Assembly: GCF_964204865.1 (NCBI RefSeq)
Contig: NC_135252.1
Span: forward strand, 10,623,383 to 10,687,382
Origin: Styela clava
Taxonomy: Eukaryota; Chordata; Ascidiacea; Stolidobranchia; Styelidae
DNA: 64,000 bases
Direction: 5' to 3'
Made by a program: the position numbers and the translations under genes. Below the pieces are notes generated by a model. That model saw nothing but the letters and a program-made list of their open reading frames with translations. It had not been told where the DNA came from and searched no databases. Positions 11,442-51,066 of this stretch are shown piece after piece (position 1 is the first letter of the stretch; every line of letters begins with the position of its first letter).

Positions 11442-11447
11442 TTTATT
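11442..11447 (-). terminator. Poly(A) signal of repeat-peptide gene A
   Basis: TTTATT on the plus strand reads AATAAA on the minus strand, 70 bp beyond the last coding position. The mirrored signal of copy B is at 19367-19372. Confidence 0.6.
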
Positions 11448-11516
11448 CTGAGTAAAATAGCAAGGTTTGACACGAAAATATTTAAATTGAAATTCATTGT
11501 CTGAAATTTGTCATTA

Positions 11517-14500
11517 TCAAACCGTCATCTGTATTGTCGGGTAGAAGAGCCAACCTAAAAAAACGTGAAATCAATGGATACACTGGTGTACATTGTGAAG
11601 TTACAATACATTATAATCAATTTAATATATATATAAATTAAATGACTAGATGATACGAAAGGTACTACATGTATTAAATAAAAAGTCGCAAACAAACATT
11701 CTCTTTATATTCTTGTACGGAAATTAAGTGATTATTCAAACGTTATAAAATATTTAATTTTCAAAACACCACGAAATCAGAAAGAGTCTGTCTGGATAAA
11801 AAGATTGAATTAATAATTTGTGTCAAAAACTCCAGTCACGTTTTCAACCCTTTTGAAAGAAGGACAATATCATTATAATTACAATTACCCAAATTCTTCG
11901 AAATTTTTCACCACCAATATCCCAAAACTTTTTCATCGTGATCTCTCAATTAATGAAATGCTTCTTCAGATTGGTCACCTGTTACAATCACAACAATTGT
12001 TAGAAAGCTCAACATTCGCATTCGTTTTTATCTAGTGATTTAGGTTTATTCAGAAATCAGAAATCGCATCAACATAACATTCAAAATTTGCTGTATGCAA
12101 AGTAATGCAATCTGATTATTCGACTAATAAAACTTAGAGAACACTCATGTTAGATAATATCGTCGACGTGTACAAATTTTAAAGTTGTTAGACTGCTAAT
12201 CAAATTTTGTAGTTTTATTTAAAATAAGAATATATAAAATTGTCTTTATCAATCATTTCATTGTAGTGATTACAATTACCTAATCCTTTAATAGCTTTCA
12301 CTAAAGGAACAATCCATTGCAAGGAAACTTTTTCCTGATCTTCGTCATCAAATGAATGAGATGCTCCTTCAGATTGGTCACCTGTTACAAGTACAACAAA
12401 AAATTGCTATGGAGTTCGAAATTCAAATATTTTTTAAATGGTGTATTAAATTTTTTCAGAACATGCCAAGCCTTTTAAAAAAATATATAAAATTTAGTGA
12501 ATTCATAAGTAATACAATCTGATTATTCAACCAATAAATCTGGAAGAATTAAGCAATTTAGGGAATGAGGCAATTTCATGATGCATTTCATTGAATACTT
12601 ATTACAATTACCTAATCCTTCGATAGCCTTCACTATATTAACAATCAATTGCAAAGGAAATTTTTCATGATCTTCGTCATCAAATGAATGAGATGCTCCT
12701 TCAGATTGGTCACCTGTTACAATTACGACAATTATTATAAAGCTTGGAATCAAATAATTTTTATCTGGTGTGTTGAATTTTTTCAGAAATTGCCAAGCCC
12801 ATCAAAATAATTTATAAAATTCGGTGAATTCATAAGTAATACAATCTAATTATTCAACTAAAAAATCAGGAAGAATTAGACAGTTTAGGAAATGAGACAA
12901 TTTCAACAATTTTCGTCGATCAGTATGAATTTTAAAGATATGTTCATTGACTGTCCAACCAAATTTTGTAGTTGATATTCTGAAGTTTATTCCTGATTGT
13001 GTACTATTTACAATTACCTAATTCTTTAACCTTCGGACAGCTCAAATCCCTGACCATTTTAGGGGTCTTTTTAAACCTATTTTTTTTGTCAACCATTAAG
13101 CCCTAAATCTTAACTCATGGCTTTTTGAAAGCGTCTGCTAGAGTTCTATTCAGCAATATATCTTTAAAACACACTCATCGAAAAAAATTTTTTGCAAAAA
13201 AATTTCAAAAATTTCTAAAAAAAAATTGAACTTTGAAATATTTTGTGTACAGTAGAGGGTTAATAATTAATTCCTAATTTATTAATTTTTTCTTCAACGT
13301 TTTCGTCAAGTTTTTCCTAACATAACAATACCAAAACGACTATTATAGCATAAATGGTTATTACTCTGAAATTCACAATTGTATTTACAGTATTGTCAAG
13401 TTCAAGGTCAAATTACCGATATTGATGACGTCACAGCTCTTATTATTACTGCACAGACCACCCCCAATGCAAAAAAATTAAATTTTTTCGACGGAAATGC
13501 GCGTAGAACGACGTAGACAATCCCATACGCACATTTACGCGGTAAAATTACCATTAATTTTACGTTTTTTTTACATACAAAAAATCTCCATACCTCTGCC
13601 AACTAAGGAGCAGTCGAAATCATATTTATCAAAACAACACAGCGCCAGGGATGGTCAGGGATGGTTAGTATGACTGAAAATACATGCTAAAACAATAATA
13701 AGTCGTTATAAAGGAGTATTTCCTGTCTGAGCTGAGTCGACATTTTCAGACGTCTGACAGGCAATTTTGAAATCCACGCTATATATACGATTCGCACTTT
13801 GCGTCACGGCTGGAAGGTTTTATCGCTTCTCTCATACCAGGGCATTACGTCCATAAACAGCTAAGAGCGATAGTAACAGTAGGTTACCATGAGCTAGCCT
13901 TAATAGCGCTGAAAAGCCCATATGGGCTTACCGGCTGTGGGAGGGTTAATAGCTTTCACTATAGGAACAATCCATGGCAAAGGAAATTTTTCCTGATCTT
14001 TGTCATCACATGAAGGTGATGCTTCTTCGGATTGGTCTCCAAACAATAAACGCCAAGCAAATCTCTCATGATCTTTGTTGTCGGATGATTGCACTGCCTT
14101 TTTGGACTGATCGCCTGCTATTATTATTGAAAATTGTGAAGAACAAATATTCCTATATTTTGTGCGTTAGTTGTATATATTACAACATATATATTAGTCA
14201 TAGCACTCAAAACGAGAGCATGATCTATATATATATATGAAATGAAGGCATTGACAATATAATTTGAGACAGGGAAACAGTTACATATTGAAACTGAAAG
14301 TTTTGATAAAGCAAATTATATCAAGCTATTGGCAAGTGATGTATGTATCAATTGAGTGAAAATAAGTTCCAAATAACATACCGAAATTAAACGAAACTAT
14401 AACCAATATTTGAAAATATTGTATTGCGTTAGTTAGATGTATCATATTTCTAAGAGGGCGCAACAAAGAAACTAATTCTAAACGTTTTGAGAAAGCAAAT

Positions 14501-14953
14501 CCAAAACGCCGTGCAAAATTAATAGTATCAGACAAATATTTCACATGGTCAGCCAATCTTGAACATTTTATAAAATTGTGGAAAGAAACTTAAACTGAAT
14601 TTAAGAGCATTTTGCAAGATTGAAATACATTGTACTTGAAATTTAGAAGTTTATTCGATATAATTTAATAACTTTTTACAGAATGAAAATATAAAGTCAT
14701 CAACTTACGATTCTCAAGAGACTTTGCACTGTAAAGAATGGAATACAGATTATATTTGTTATAAAAATCCCACTAAAAGACATCGCTAAGATAAGATATT
14801 GTGGTTTATTTTATTTCAAAATTGTATGAGTAGGAATGTTTATGAAGTGATGGCATTCAACGATGCAACGAAGAAATCAAGGTTAACTAACCTGATTAAT
14901 CCAAAACCGCATATCATCATGGCCAGGATAAATATTGCAATCTTTGCCGACAT
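11517..14953 (-). CDS. Secreted repeat-peptide precursor, copy A (interrupted by a transposon)
   Basis: I do not recognise this family. Exon 1 (14892-14953) encodes a start and hydrophobic signal, MSAKIAIFILAMMICGFGLI. Exon 2 (14715-14734 region, 20 bp) adds SAKSLEN. Exon 3 (13946-14114) encodes DQSKKAVQSSDNKDHERF then a unit with DQSEEASPSCDDKDQEKF and PLPWIVPIVKAI. There it is broken by the TTAA insertion; its last 12 bp survive at 13018-13029. Exons 4 (12612-12713) and 5 (12280-12381) are each exactly 102 bp, phase 1-1, encoding one 34-residue unit: an acidic DQSEGASHSFDDEDHE-type part, then a segment such as SLQWIVPLVKAIKGLG. Exon 6 (11889-11978) is degenerate with an early stop, and 11517-11554 is the last exon. 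Reading through the insertion gives a 98-residue product; splicing around it is possible. Confidence 0.7.
13026..13949. mobile_element. TTAA-flanked piggyBac-like non-autonomous element
   Basis: The element body (13030-13945, 916 bp) is bounded by TTAA at 13026-13029 and 13946-13949. Its ends are imperfect inverted repeats: CCTTCGGACAGC on the left, and CCCTCCCACAGC read inward from the right. Short palindromes (AAGCCCATATGGGCTT) lie near the right end. Exact TTAA duplication with CC-starting ends is the piggyBac pattern. It interrupts the sequence GCTATTAAAGGATTAG of a repeat exon: the upstream part ends GCTATTAA and the downstream part resumes TTAAAGAATTAG before the donor GTAATTG. No transposase is encoded. 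Confidence 0.8.
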
Positions 14954-15029
14954 TTTTCTTCTCTTCGGTTGGAAATTCACTTGTTTTGTAGACTGAATTC
15001 GACGCTATGGTCAGTCCACTAGAGTCGGG

Positions 15030-15046
15030 TTTTATACATTTCACTT
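15030..15046 (-). promoter_or_regulatory. TATA box and AAGTGAAA motif, copy A promoter
   Basis: Read on the minus strand this is AAGTGAAA (15039-15046) followed by TATAAAA (15030-15036), about 77 bp before the ATG. The same pair, with the same spacing, sits in front of copy B. AANNGAAA is the core bound by IRF-type factors; linking it to immune induction is speculation. Confidence 0.5.
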
Positions 15047-15609
15047 TTCCTGTTTGTAAGCAGATGTTTCATTTGACAGATGTTCGTATTATTGCATCCG
15101 GTCTAATAAATACTAATTACATTACCCGGTTACCAAGAATTGAATCCAGCTGTAGCAATTTTGTTTTTATATTATTATGATCATATCACCTTATGTAACA
15201 CGGAATAAAACATTTCTTTTAATCTGTATTGTTTTCAAACTATGACACTCATTAATATTTGTTAGACACGCACAAAAATAATATTGCATCTGGATTGCAT
15301 ATTTAAATTACCTTAATGTAATTGGTATAAATAACAAGATAATTTGCCCATTCATCGAAATATGGTGACAACAAATTAGTGAAAATCATTTCATAAAACA
15401 AACGTACGCGAGTTATTCAGTTTGGCATAACGCATCTAATTTAATTCTATTAGAAAGCGTAATAGATTGTGGAAATTTATATTAGAATTCTTTAAAGAAG
15501 CCAACAAGCCGTTTCATTTAATACAAAAGATTTGATGAGTAGCTTATTCATATTTTTGAGCAAATTACAATGATGCATTTATTGTGTTACCTAATCGAAT
15601 AATTTAATA

Positions 15610-16115
15610 GATCTCTACTATACGACACGAAAGGCCAATAATATTCGCTATATACCCGGTTCATCCATTGTTTTAAGCAGCTTATTTATGATTTTTCTGT
15701 GACCAAACAACTCAATAATTTTAGTTAGATTTCTGGTTTTCTGTCGAAGCTTATCTCTTGCAGATAAATACCCATTTACAATGAGGTTATCCTGCAATTT
15801 TCTTGGAAATTGCGAAACACCATATTTGGGTTTCCAATTTGAGTCACGGGTATTATGTTAGTATAAATAAAAGGGGCATAATAATTTCCGCTTTGATTCA
15901 TATGGTATAGTCTTCCACGAATTAATGAGTCTAGTCGTACTTACCCTTTATCACATATTAATTAATTTATCATTAATCAAAAAATTATTTTAATTTCATG
16001 TAAGTTCAACAGAAAACTAAGTAAAATCATTGAGTTGTTTGATCACAGAAAAATTATAATTAAGTTGTTTCAAACACTTGCAACACTTTCTCGTGTTAAA
16101 CAGGTGACATATTTC
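15610..16115. other. Centre of the palindrome / intergenic between divergent gene copies
   Basis: No mirror-image counterpart is obvious here. It is AT-rich and holds no exon I can support. Both peptide genes would be transcribed away from it. Confidence 0.5.
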
Positions 16116-16638
16116 GAATTATTCAATTCGATAACACGATACATGCATTGCTGTAGATAATTACTTTGATAAATATTGCACTCCTTCAATCTTTTGTATT
16201 AAATGAAACTGCTTGTTGGCTTCATAGAAAAGTCTAAAGAAAATTTTCAACAAACTATCACGCTTTCAAATTGAATTAGATTAGATGCGTTATGTCAAAT
16301 TGAATAACTTGTGTACCTTTATTTCATGAAATGACTTGAAACTAATTTGTTGTCTCTATATTTCGATGAATGGGCAAATTCATCTCTGGTATTTATTTCA
16401 ATTATACATTATGATAATTTAAATATTCAATTACAAATATTGAGTATGGAAATAAATTGAGTTGAAAAAAGACTTTTATTCCGTTTACATAAGGTAATAT
16501 GATCATGATAATATAACAAACAATATTGCTACAGCTGGATTCAATTCATTGTAACTAGTAAAATGTAATGAGTTTTTATTTATCCGGGTGATATAATACG
16601 AACATCTGTAAAATGAAACATCTTCTTACAAACAGGAG

Positions 16639-16655
16639 AAGTGAAATGTATAAAA
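16639..16655 (+). promoter_or_regulatory. AAGTGAAA motif and TATA box, copy B promoter
   Basis: AAGTGAAA at 16639-16646 and TATAAAA at 16649-16655, 77 bp before the ATG of copy B. It is conserved in mirror image at copy A. Confidence 0.5.
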
Positions 16656-16731
16656 CGTGACTGTCGTGGACTGACCATAGCGTCGAATTCAGTCTACAAA
16701 ACAATTCAACTTCCAACCGAAGAGAAGGAAA

Positions 16732-19330
16732 ATGTCGGCGCAAATTGTAATATTTATCCTGGCCATGATGGTTTGCAGTATTGGATTGATCAGGTTAGTT
16801 GATATTGATTTCTTCATAGCATCATTGAATGCCATCACTTTTTGAGCATTCCTACTTATTTCAATTTTAAAAATAAAATAAACCGCAATATCTTATCTAA
16901 TATATTCTTTATTCTATTTTACACAGCGCAAGGTCTCTTGAGAATCATAAGTTGATGACTTTACAATTTCTTTCTGTAAAAAGTTATTAAATATTGTAGA
17001 ATAAGCTTCTAAATTTCAAGTACAATGTATTTCAATCTTGCAAAATGTTTGAAAATTCAGTCAATTTTTTATTTTCACAATTATGTAAAATGTTCAAGTT
17101 TGATTGATCATGTGACTTATTTGTCTGATGCTATTAATTTTCCACGGCGTTTTAGATTTGCTTTCTCTTTCTTGTTGTCCCCACTTAGAAATATGATACA
17201 CCTAACTAACGCAATTCTGAATTTCATAAATATTTAATTATTTCGTGTGATTTCGGTCGGTATGTTATTTGGAACTTATTTCCTCTCAGTTGATACATAG
17301 TACAAAACGCATATCACTTGCCAATAGTTTGATAAAATTTGCTTTATTAAAACTTTCAGTTGTCATATGTAATTAATTGCCCTGTCTCAATTTATATTGT
17401 CAATGACAGTATGACACCCTGTCATATGTATATAGATTATGTTTTTGTTTTGAGTGAGTTTGGTCTACCATGCTATGACTAATATATATGTTGTAATATA
17501 TACAACTAACGCGCAAAATATAGGAATATTTGTTTTCCACAATTTTCAATAATAATAACAGGCGACCAGTCTAAAAAGGCAGTGCAGTGCGTTCATCCGA
17601 CAACAAAGACCATGTAAAATTTGGTTGGCGTTTATTGTTTGGAGACCAATCTGAAGAAGCATCTCATTCATTTGATGACAAACATCAAGAAAATTTTCTT
17701 TGCAATGTATTGTTCCTATAGTGAAAGCTATTAAAGGATTAGGTAATTGTAATTAGCACCCGATGAAACGCATCAGGAAGGAAATTTTATTTTTTTATTT
17801 AAAATATCAACTACAAAATTTGGTTGGACAGTCAATAACAACATTTTCAAAAATTTATATTGACAGACGAAAATATTCGAAATTGTCTCATTTCATAAAT
17901 TGTCTAATTCTTCCAGATTTATTTGTTGAATAATCAGATTGTATTACTTATGAATTCATCAAATTTTATATTTCATTTTGATGCGCTTTGCAATTCCTGA
18001 AAAAATTCAAAACACTCGACAATAATTATTTTGAATTTTAAGTTTTATAACAATTGTTGTAAATGTAACAGGTGACCAATTTGAGGAAGCATTTCATTCA
18101 TTCGATGACGAAGATCATGAAAAATTTCCTTTGCAATGGATTGTTCCTATAGTGAAAGCAATTAAAGGATTAGGTAATTGTTTTTAATATTCAACTGAAT
18201 GTATCATGAATACAATTTTTTTTTGTTATCTCAAAAATCAACGAAAAAGTTTGACTGGACAGTCAATAACAACATTATCGAAAACTTATACTGGCCGACA
18301 AAAAATATCTAAATATTCCAAATTGTCCAATTCTTCCAGTTTTTTTTTGTCAAATAATCTGTCGGCATTACTCATGCATCTATCAATTTGTTATAACTTA
18401 TCGATCTTGATCTGTAAGTATGTTGATAGGTATTTGTTTGTCTGTTAGACACTTTCGTATATCTCACGAAAGCGATTTTGAATCTGCTCCAAATTTTGCA
18501 TGTGCATTTGTCATATCTCGGACCAAAAGCCTATCGATTTTGGATGAATTGTGTAGTAGAATTAGCGAGTTATAATGAATTAGTGATGGGACACGCGGTG
18601 TCGCTATTGAGTCAGAGTGAATGATACACGCCGCTAGATCGACAAGTCGGCGGTCTCTAATCGCTATCTTGCTTGTTATTTTAATGCGTTTTGCAATTTC
18701 TGAATAAACTCAAAACACCGGATAGGTATTATTTCGAATTTCAAGCTTTGTAACAATTGTTGTGATTGGAGCAGGTGACCAATCTGAGGAAGCATCTCGT
18801 TCATTCGGGAGATCATGAAAATTTTTTGAACTATTGGTCGTGAAAAAAGTCGAAGAATTTAGGTAATTGTAATTATGATGACATTTAACGGCACTGTACC
18901 GCATTTAAAAGAGTTGTAAACGTGTCTGGAATCTTCTCGCTCACATTATTATTCCAAACTCTGAATCCAGGTCAACTCTAACTATAAGTTCATGGTGCCG
19001 TAAAACTGAAATATAAAAGTTAAATAATCACTTGTTGTCGATACAAGAAAATAGAGAGAATAATTGCCTGCGACTTTTAATATTTTTGCATGTTTCAATA
19101 TTATTACTTATTAATTATAATTACTATAATTATTATTATGTAGTATTTTTCATGTTATTTTATTCAACATATATACAAAATAATTTATCATGCATTGTTA
19201 TCTTGATACTTTATTATGTAGGCTACTACAATGTATTTATTAATTTTTCGTTTTTAGGTTAGCTCTTCTAACTGGCAATGAAGGTGACGATTCGACAACA
19301 AAAGGATTCAGACAACCGATTTTGATTTGA
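16732..19330 (+). pseudogene. Secreted repeat-peptide precursor, copy B (decayed)
   Basis: Paralogue of copy A in the opposite arm. Exon 1 (16732-16793) encodes a signal peptide, MSAQIVIFILAMMVCSIGLI. Exon 2 (16927-16946) matches copy A (SARSLEN), but the donor has changed from GTAAGT to ATAAGT. Exon 3 (17562-17742) has a 5-bp gain near 17590 and a 1-bp loss near 17696 relative to copy A; either breaks the frame. Exon 4 (18072-18173, 102 bp) is intact: DQFEEAFHSFDDEDHEKF, then PLQWIVPIVKAIKGLG. Exon 5 (18775-18862, 88 bp) has an in-frame stop. The last exon starts at 19258; joined in phase 1 it gives an immediate stop after the terminal Gly. The lost donor and frameshifts make this a probable pseudogene, though an alternative splice cannot be excluded. 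Confidence 0.65.
18400..18680 (-). repeat. Dispersed repeat, copy 1
   Basis: Blocks such as ATATCTCACGAAAGCG, CCAAATTTTGCATGTGCATT and GCTATTGAGTCAGAG recur in reverse complement at 26880-27275, with TTATCGATCTTGATC at the outer end. It interrupts the last intron of copy B. The family is not identified. Confidence 0.65.
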
Positions 19331-19366
19331 ATATTTTCTCTTGTCAAACCTAGCCTTATTACTCAA

Positions 19367-19372
19367 AATAAA
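19367..19372 (+). terminator. Poly(A) signal of repeat-peptide copy B
   Basis: AATAAA, 110 bp after the start of the last exon, in mirror position to the signal of copy A. Confidence 0.55.
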
Positions 19373-19498
19373 ATATTTTGAAGCATAGAACTTTTGGTCT
19401 AGTTTCGTTCACGAATGACGAGAAAGGAGTTTGGAAGAAGCAGTAAAATTACCGCTTTATAATTACATTACGCATAAAATTGTATATGAGGTTTTGTA

Positions 19499-19818
19499 CC
19501 GTGTTTACCCGAAAATAAGACAGTTTCAATTTCCTTCCGAAAAATAACACTAGGGCGTATTTTCGAGGGAAGTCTTTTATTTTCATTTATTCAAAACAAA
19601 ATTACAAAGTACAGAATTAGAGATTTTCAAATATAAAAACCGATATCCATTTACTTGAATGACACGGTTTCCTCTCTCACACTAGATTAATCATTTAAAA
19701 CGTGTGGGACAGATTTCTTGTTATCGACTAGGCAAAAAATACTTCGCGCCATCGACTAGGTCTTATATTTAAATCATTCTTAAAATTCAGACTAGGTCCT
19801 ATTTTAGGGGAAACACGG
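19499..19818. mobile_element. Short element with CCGTGTTT termini
   Basis: The left end CCGTGTTTACCCGAAAATAA and the right end, reverse complement CCGTGTTTCCCCTAAAATAG, form terminal inverted repeats around 320 bp. GTCTTAT/AAGAC blocks are inside. No coding capacity. It fits a MITE; no clear target-site duplication was seen. Confidence 0.6.
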
Positions 19819-20754
19819 AACTGATTAGAACACAATAGTGCGATCTGGGAATCTAAAATTTTGACCCACTATTTGGGCAGAGAAATTTTGGTAATAATCA
19901 AAGCAAAGGAGTCCCGCATTGTGACAGATGGGTACTATTCTCTCCTTTTCTTTTCCAATTACGTTAGGACCAGAGGGCGCCGCTATAGTTACCACATATC
20001 TCCCTTATGCTGTATATCTGTTATCAATTGGTGTGGATTTAAATTAAAGTTTAAATTTCTGTTAAACTCAGAATTCAATTTTTCGTTCTTCCAAATTGCT
20101 GTGCACTACCGATCAATATTTCGCTGACTGTTCCTTAAACCAGCAAAGAACTAGCAGAATTTTGTGTTGACGTCAGCAGTTTTGAGGTGTATAACACCTC
20201 AATGGAAACATCCACGCTGTTGATAATGCGCCTTCGTTGTTGATAATGCGCCATTCCTAATGCGACCTCAATTTTTGTAAAGCACTGTTCCTTATGGGCT
20301 GCTCTAGGAGACTTTTAGACTATCCACAATCGCAAGTGCAGTTTTATGCACCTTGTGGCGTCTGAAGCTGCCGCAAAGCCATGGTGGGATTTCCAAACTA
20401 TAGCCGCAATGGTCAAACCATTTTTACGGTCAAACCCATTGGGGTGTATATGACCTCATTGGTCAAACATTGGCGGCTGACTTTTTAGCTGCCACAAACA
20501 AATGACATGAGGCGGGGTACCACCATGGTTAACTGAGGGTACCACGGCAGCATATTGAAAACCATGGCGGGTAATGGTAAAATTGCGCTGCCACAAACCA
20601 AGGCATGTAGGCTGTAATGGCAGGACTGCCTCCGCTGGTGACACACTTTGGGTAAGTTGATGGATTTCGGGTAGGTTTCAGGTTAAGTAGATATAATTTC
20701 GCATGATAAACTGAAATCTGGTACATCCCTTTGTGGATATATTGGTAATAGCTC
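19819..20754. other. Intergenic with local repeats
   Basis: The region 20150-20700 has recurring words (GATAATGCGCC twice, CACCTCAATGG/ACCTCATTGG, GCTGCCACAAAC twice, ATGGTCAAACC) and is locally repetitive. No exon is supported. Confidence 0.4.
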
Positions 20755-21040
20755 GGCTCGGCGGTGTGGCGCATCGTGCTAAGCGTTAGGAATAATCTCG
20801 TCACCGCATCTCTGATTACTCAGCGTGGGTTCGCAGATTTGAATCCCATGCAGGGATAATCACGTGCGAGAGGATTGCTGGACTCTTTGCCACTGTCGGG
20901 TAGTTCACGTAACCGCTGATCGGTTACGGATTTCTCCACTATCAAGTCCATGCTTCCGAAAACAAATAACTGGCTAAATAATTCCTTACCCGACCTGGTC
21001 TGGTAACCGGTGGAGAGGCCGTGGGTCGCCATATGCGTTT
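20755..21040 (+). repeat. tRNA-derived SINE, copy 2
   Basis: GGTGTGGCGCATCGTGCTAA and GCGTTAGGAATAAT match the head of copy 1 at 2345-2380. A weakened B box, AGATTTGAATCC, is near 20835. The body has GTAGTTCACGTAACCGCTGA, AACAAATAACTGGCTAAATA and TGGTCTGGTAACCGG. Confidence 0.75.
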
Positions 21041-22735
21041 GAGAACGAGTGCTCAGTGCATGCAGAAACAATGCATAATGTTGTTATGTAAAATCTATAA
21101 CTGAGGCATTCATCGGCGTTCCTTTCCCCGGGATAAATATGTAAATCCTAGCGCCACATACATACCAATGACAAGAGACGCCGCGGTTCGTTCGTGGCAG
21201 GAGCCGCCATGAAGTGGTAGAAACTGCGCCTCAACAATTTAACATTGTTCTATTCAGCTACGGTCTGACGGTATTGTTTTAGTTTTTACCGGTTCTAGTT
21301 TTTACGGGTTAAGTTAATAAAATTTGATAGTTTCAATTGTTTCACTGTCATACCGGTACTAGTAAGTTGGTACACGCTACGGTACCGTTTCTACACAGAC
21401 TGAAGACTTAATTTGTATATCTTTGACTTATTTCAGTATTTGTTGATTTATTTTATTATTTATTGATGAACCATGTTTGGAGTACTTCATAAAAAATAAT
21501 TCAGTAGTTTGGCTGAAATAACATCTTTAGTCAAAAACAAATGCGAATTGTATGGACGTTTCAAACATCAGAACATGCCTGATTTTATGTTATTTGCACT
21601 AATACAGTAATAATTGCTTTATTTCTGTATATTCAATAATTATTATTCATCATCCTTTTATAGACTACATTGCCGTCTTAATGAAATTGAGTTGATCCCA
21701 GCACTTTTTTATCATACAGATGGCAATACCATGTGACGATTTATCAAAATCTGGCACTTTGTAAAAAAATCTGTTTCAGGTTTCTTTAGAAAGAAAATAC
21801 GATAAAGACACATTCTGCAGTTCTGTACTGTTGTATGACTGAAATAACATCTTTTTCTCTTTTTGGTCGGAAATAAAAAAATTTGTACTTAGCACATAGC
21901 ACTGTCACATAGCACAAGTTATAGCCTACATACATATATTATTGCACCTTTCAATGTAAAAATGTTCATTTTAGAACAACTCAAACCTCAATGAATATGG
22001 CCAGAATAAATGAAAAGTGTGTGAAATGGTGCCTGATGAATTAGTGGGTGCCCGGTTTCAAAGAGACCTTATAAATATGGCCAAGTCTAAAAGATAGGTC
22101 CTACTCTCCTTGCACTGTCGCAAGTGGCCACAGACATACAGAGGTTGGAAAAGAATATCTTAAATATAATGGCGTATTATTTATGTAGTTCACCTGGTCC
22201 ACTTGCAGACTTGTGTAGGGTATACTGGTGTACTACCAACTGAACCTGTCACGAGAACGATAGTGTCGCGATATTAATTGTGTAATCCTTCTGTCCTTGA
22301 TTCTTTTCCACTGTATTTCGATATTGATTTTCAACAATTTCAATTTGCTAACAAACAGAAGAAATACTGGTATAACTGTTGCATGGTGTTTACAAATAGG
22401 TCAGAAACCCGGACAAACAATGTTCATTGAACTACTGCTTTATTATTTTAATTTTGTGTTGTTGTTGAAATAACTTTTTTTTTTCTCTAGTAATTTTTTT
22501 TACGAATCAATTTTACCACTGAGGTATGAATTATCAGAATTATGTCATCCCATTCTGCTATTTATAATTTTCTTTTTTGGCTAGTTTGATGTCAACTCGT
22601 TAACCCTTAATTTGGTCTGTATTTTTAATCATCAAATATGTTTCTACAGACCGAATACTTATTTTTGTTTGATAACTCCTGGAATACAAAAACGAGCATT
22701 ATAGCGGCAAACTGGGGGAATAACAATATTTGAAC
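21041..22735. other. Intergenic / SUPT6H 5' flank
   Basis: No coding exon is seen. The 5' UTR and promoter of SUPT6H should lie toward 22600-22735. A GC-richer patch at 21120-21240 looks like a repeat relic. Confidence 0.4.

Positions 22736-51066
<28,331 letters not shown>

Larger units (their letters stand above)
11430..15610 (-). repeat. Left arm of a large inverted duplication
   Basis: Nearly every block here reappears, reverse-complemented and in mirrored order, between about 16115 and 19390. Matched pairs include signal-peptide exons (14892-14953 / 16732-16793), 20-bp second exons, intron DNA, repeat exons and final exons with poly(A) signals (11442-11447 / 19367-19372). The left arm is longer mainly because it carries the 916-bp insertion at 13030-13945. 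Arms are similar but clearly diverged, in introns as well as exons. The unpaired centre is roughly 15610-16115. Confidence 0.85.
16115..19390 (+). repeat. Right arm of the large inverted duplication
   Basis: This is the mirror-image partner of 11430-15610. It lacks the piggyBac-like insertion, and carries instead a dispersed repeat at about 18400-18680 that is absent from the left arm. Homology covers introns and flanks, so the whole locus was duplicated rather than only the exons. Confidence 0.85.

Noticed and set aside
14799-14996. Plus-strand open frame of 65 codons
   Set aside because: It is the opposite strand of the signal-peptide exon of repeat-peptide copy A.
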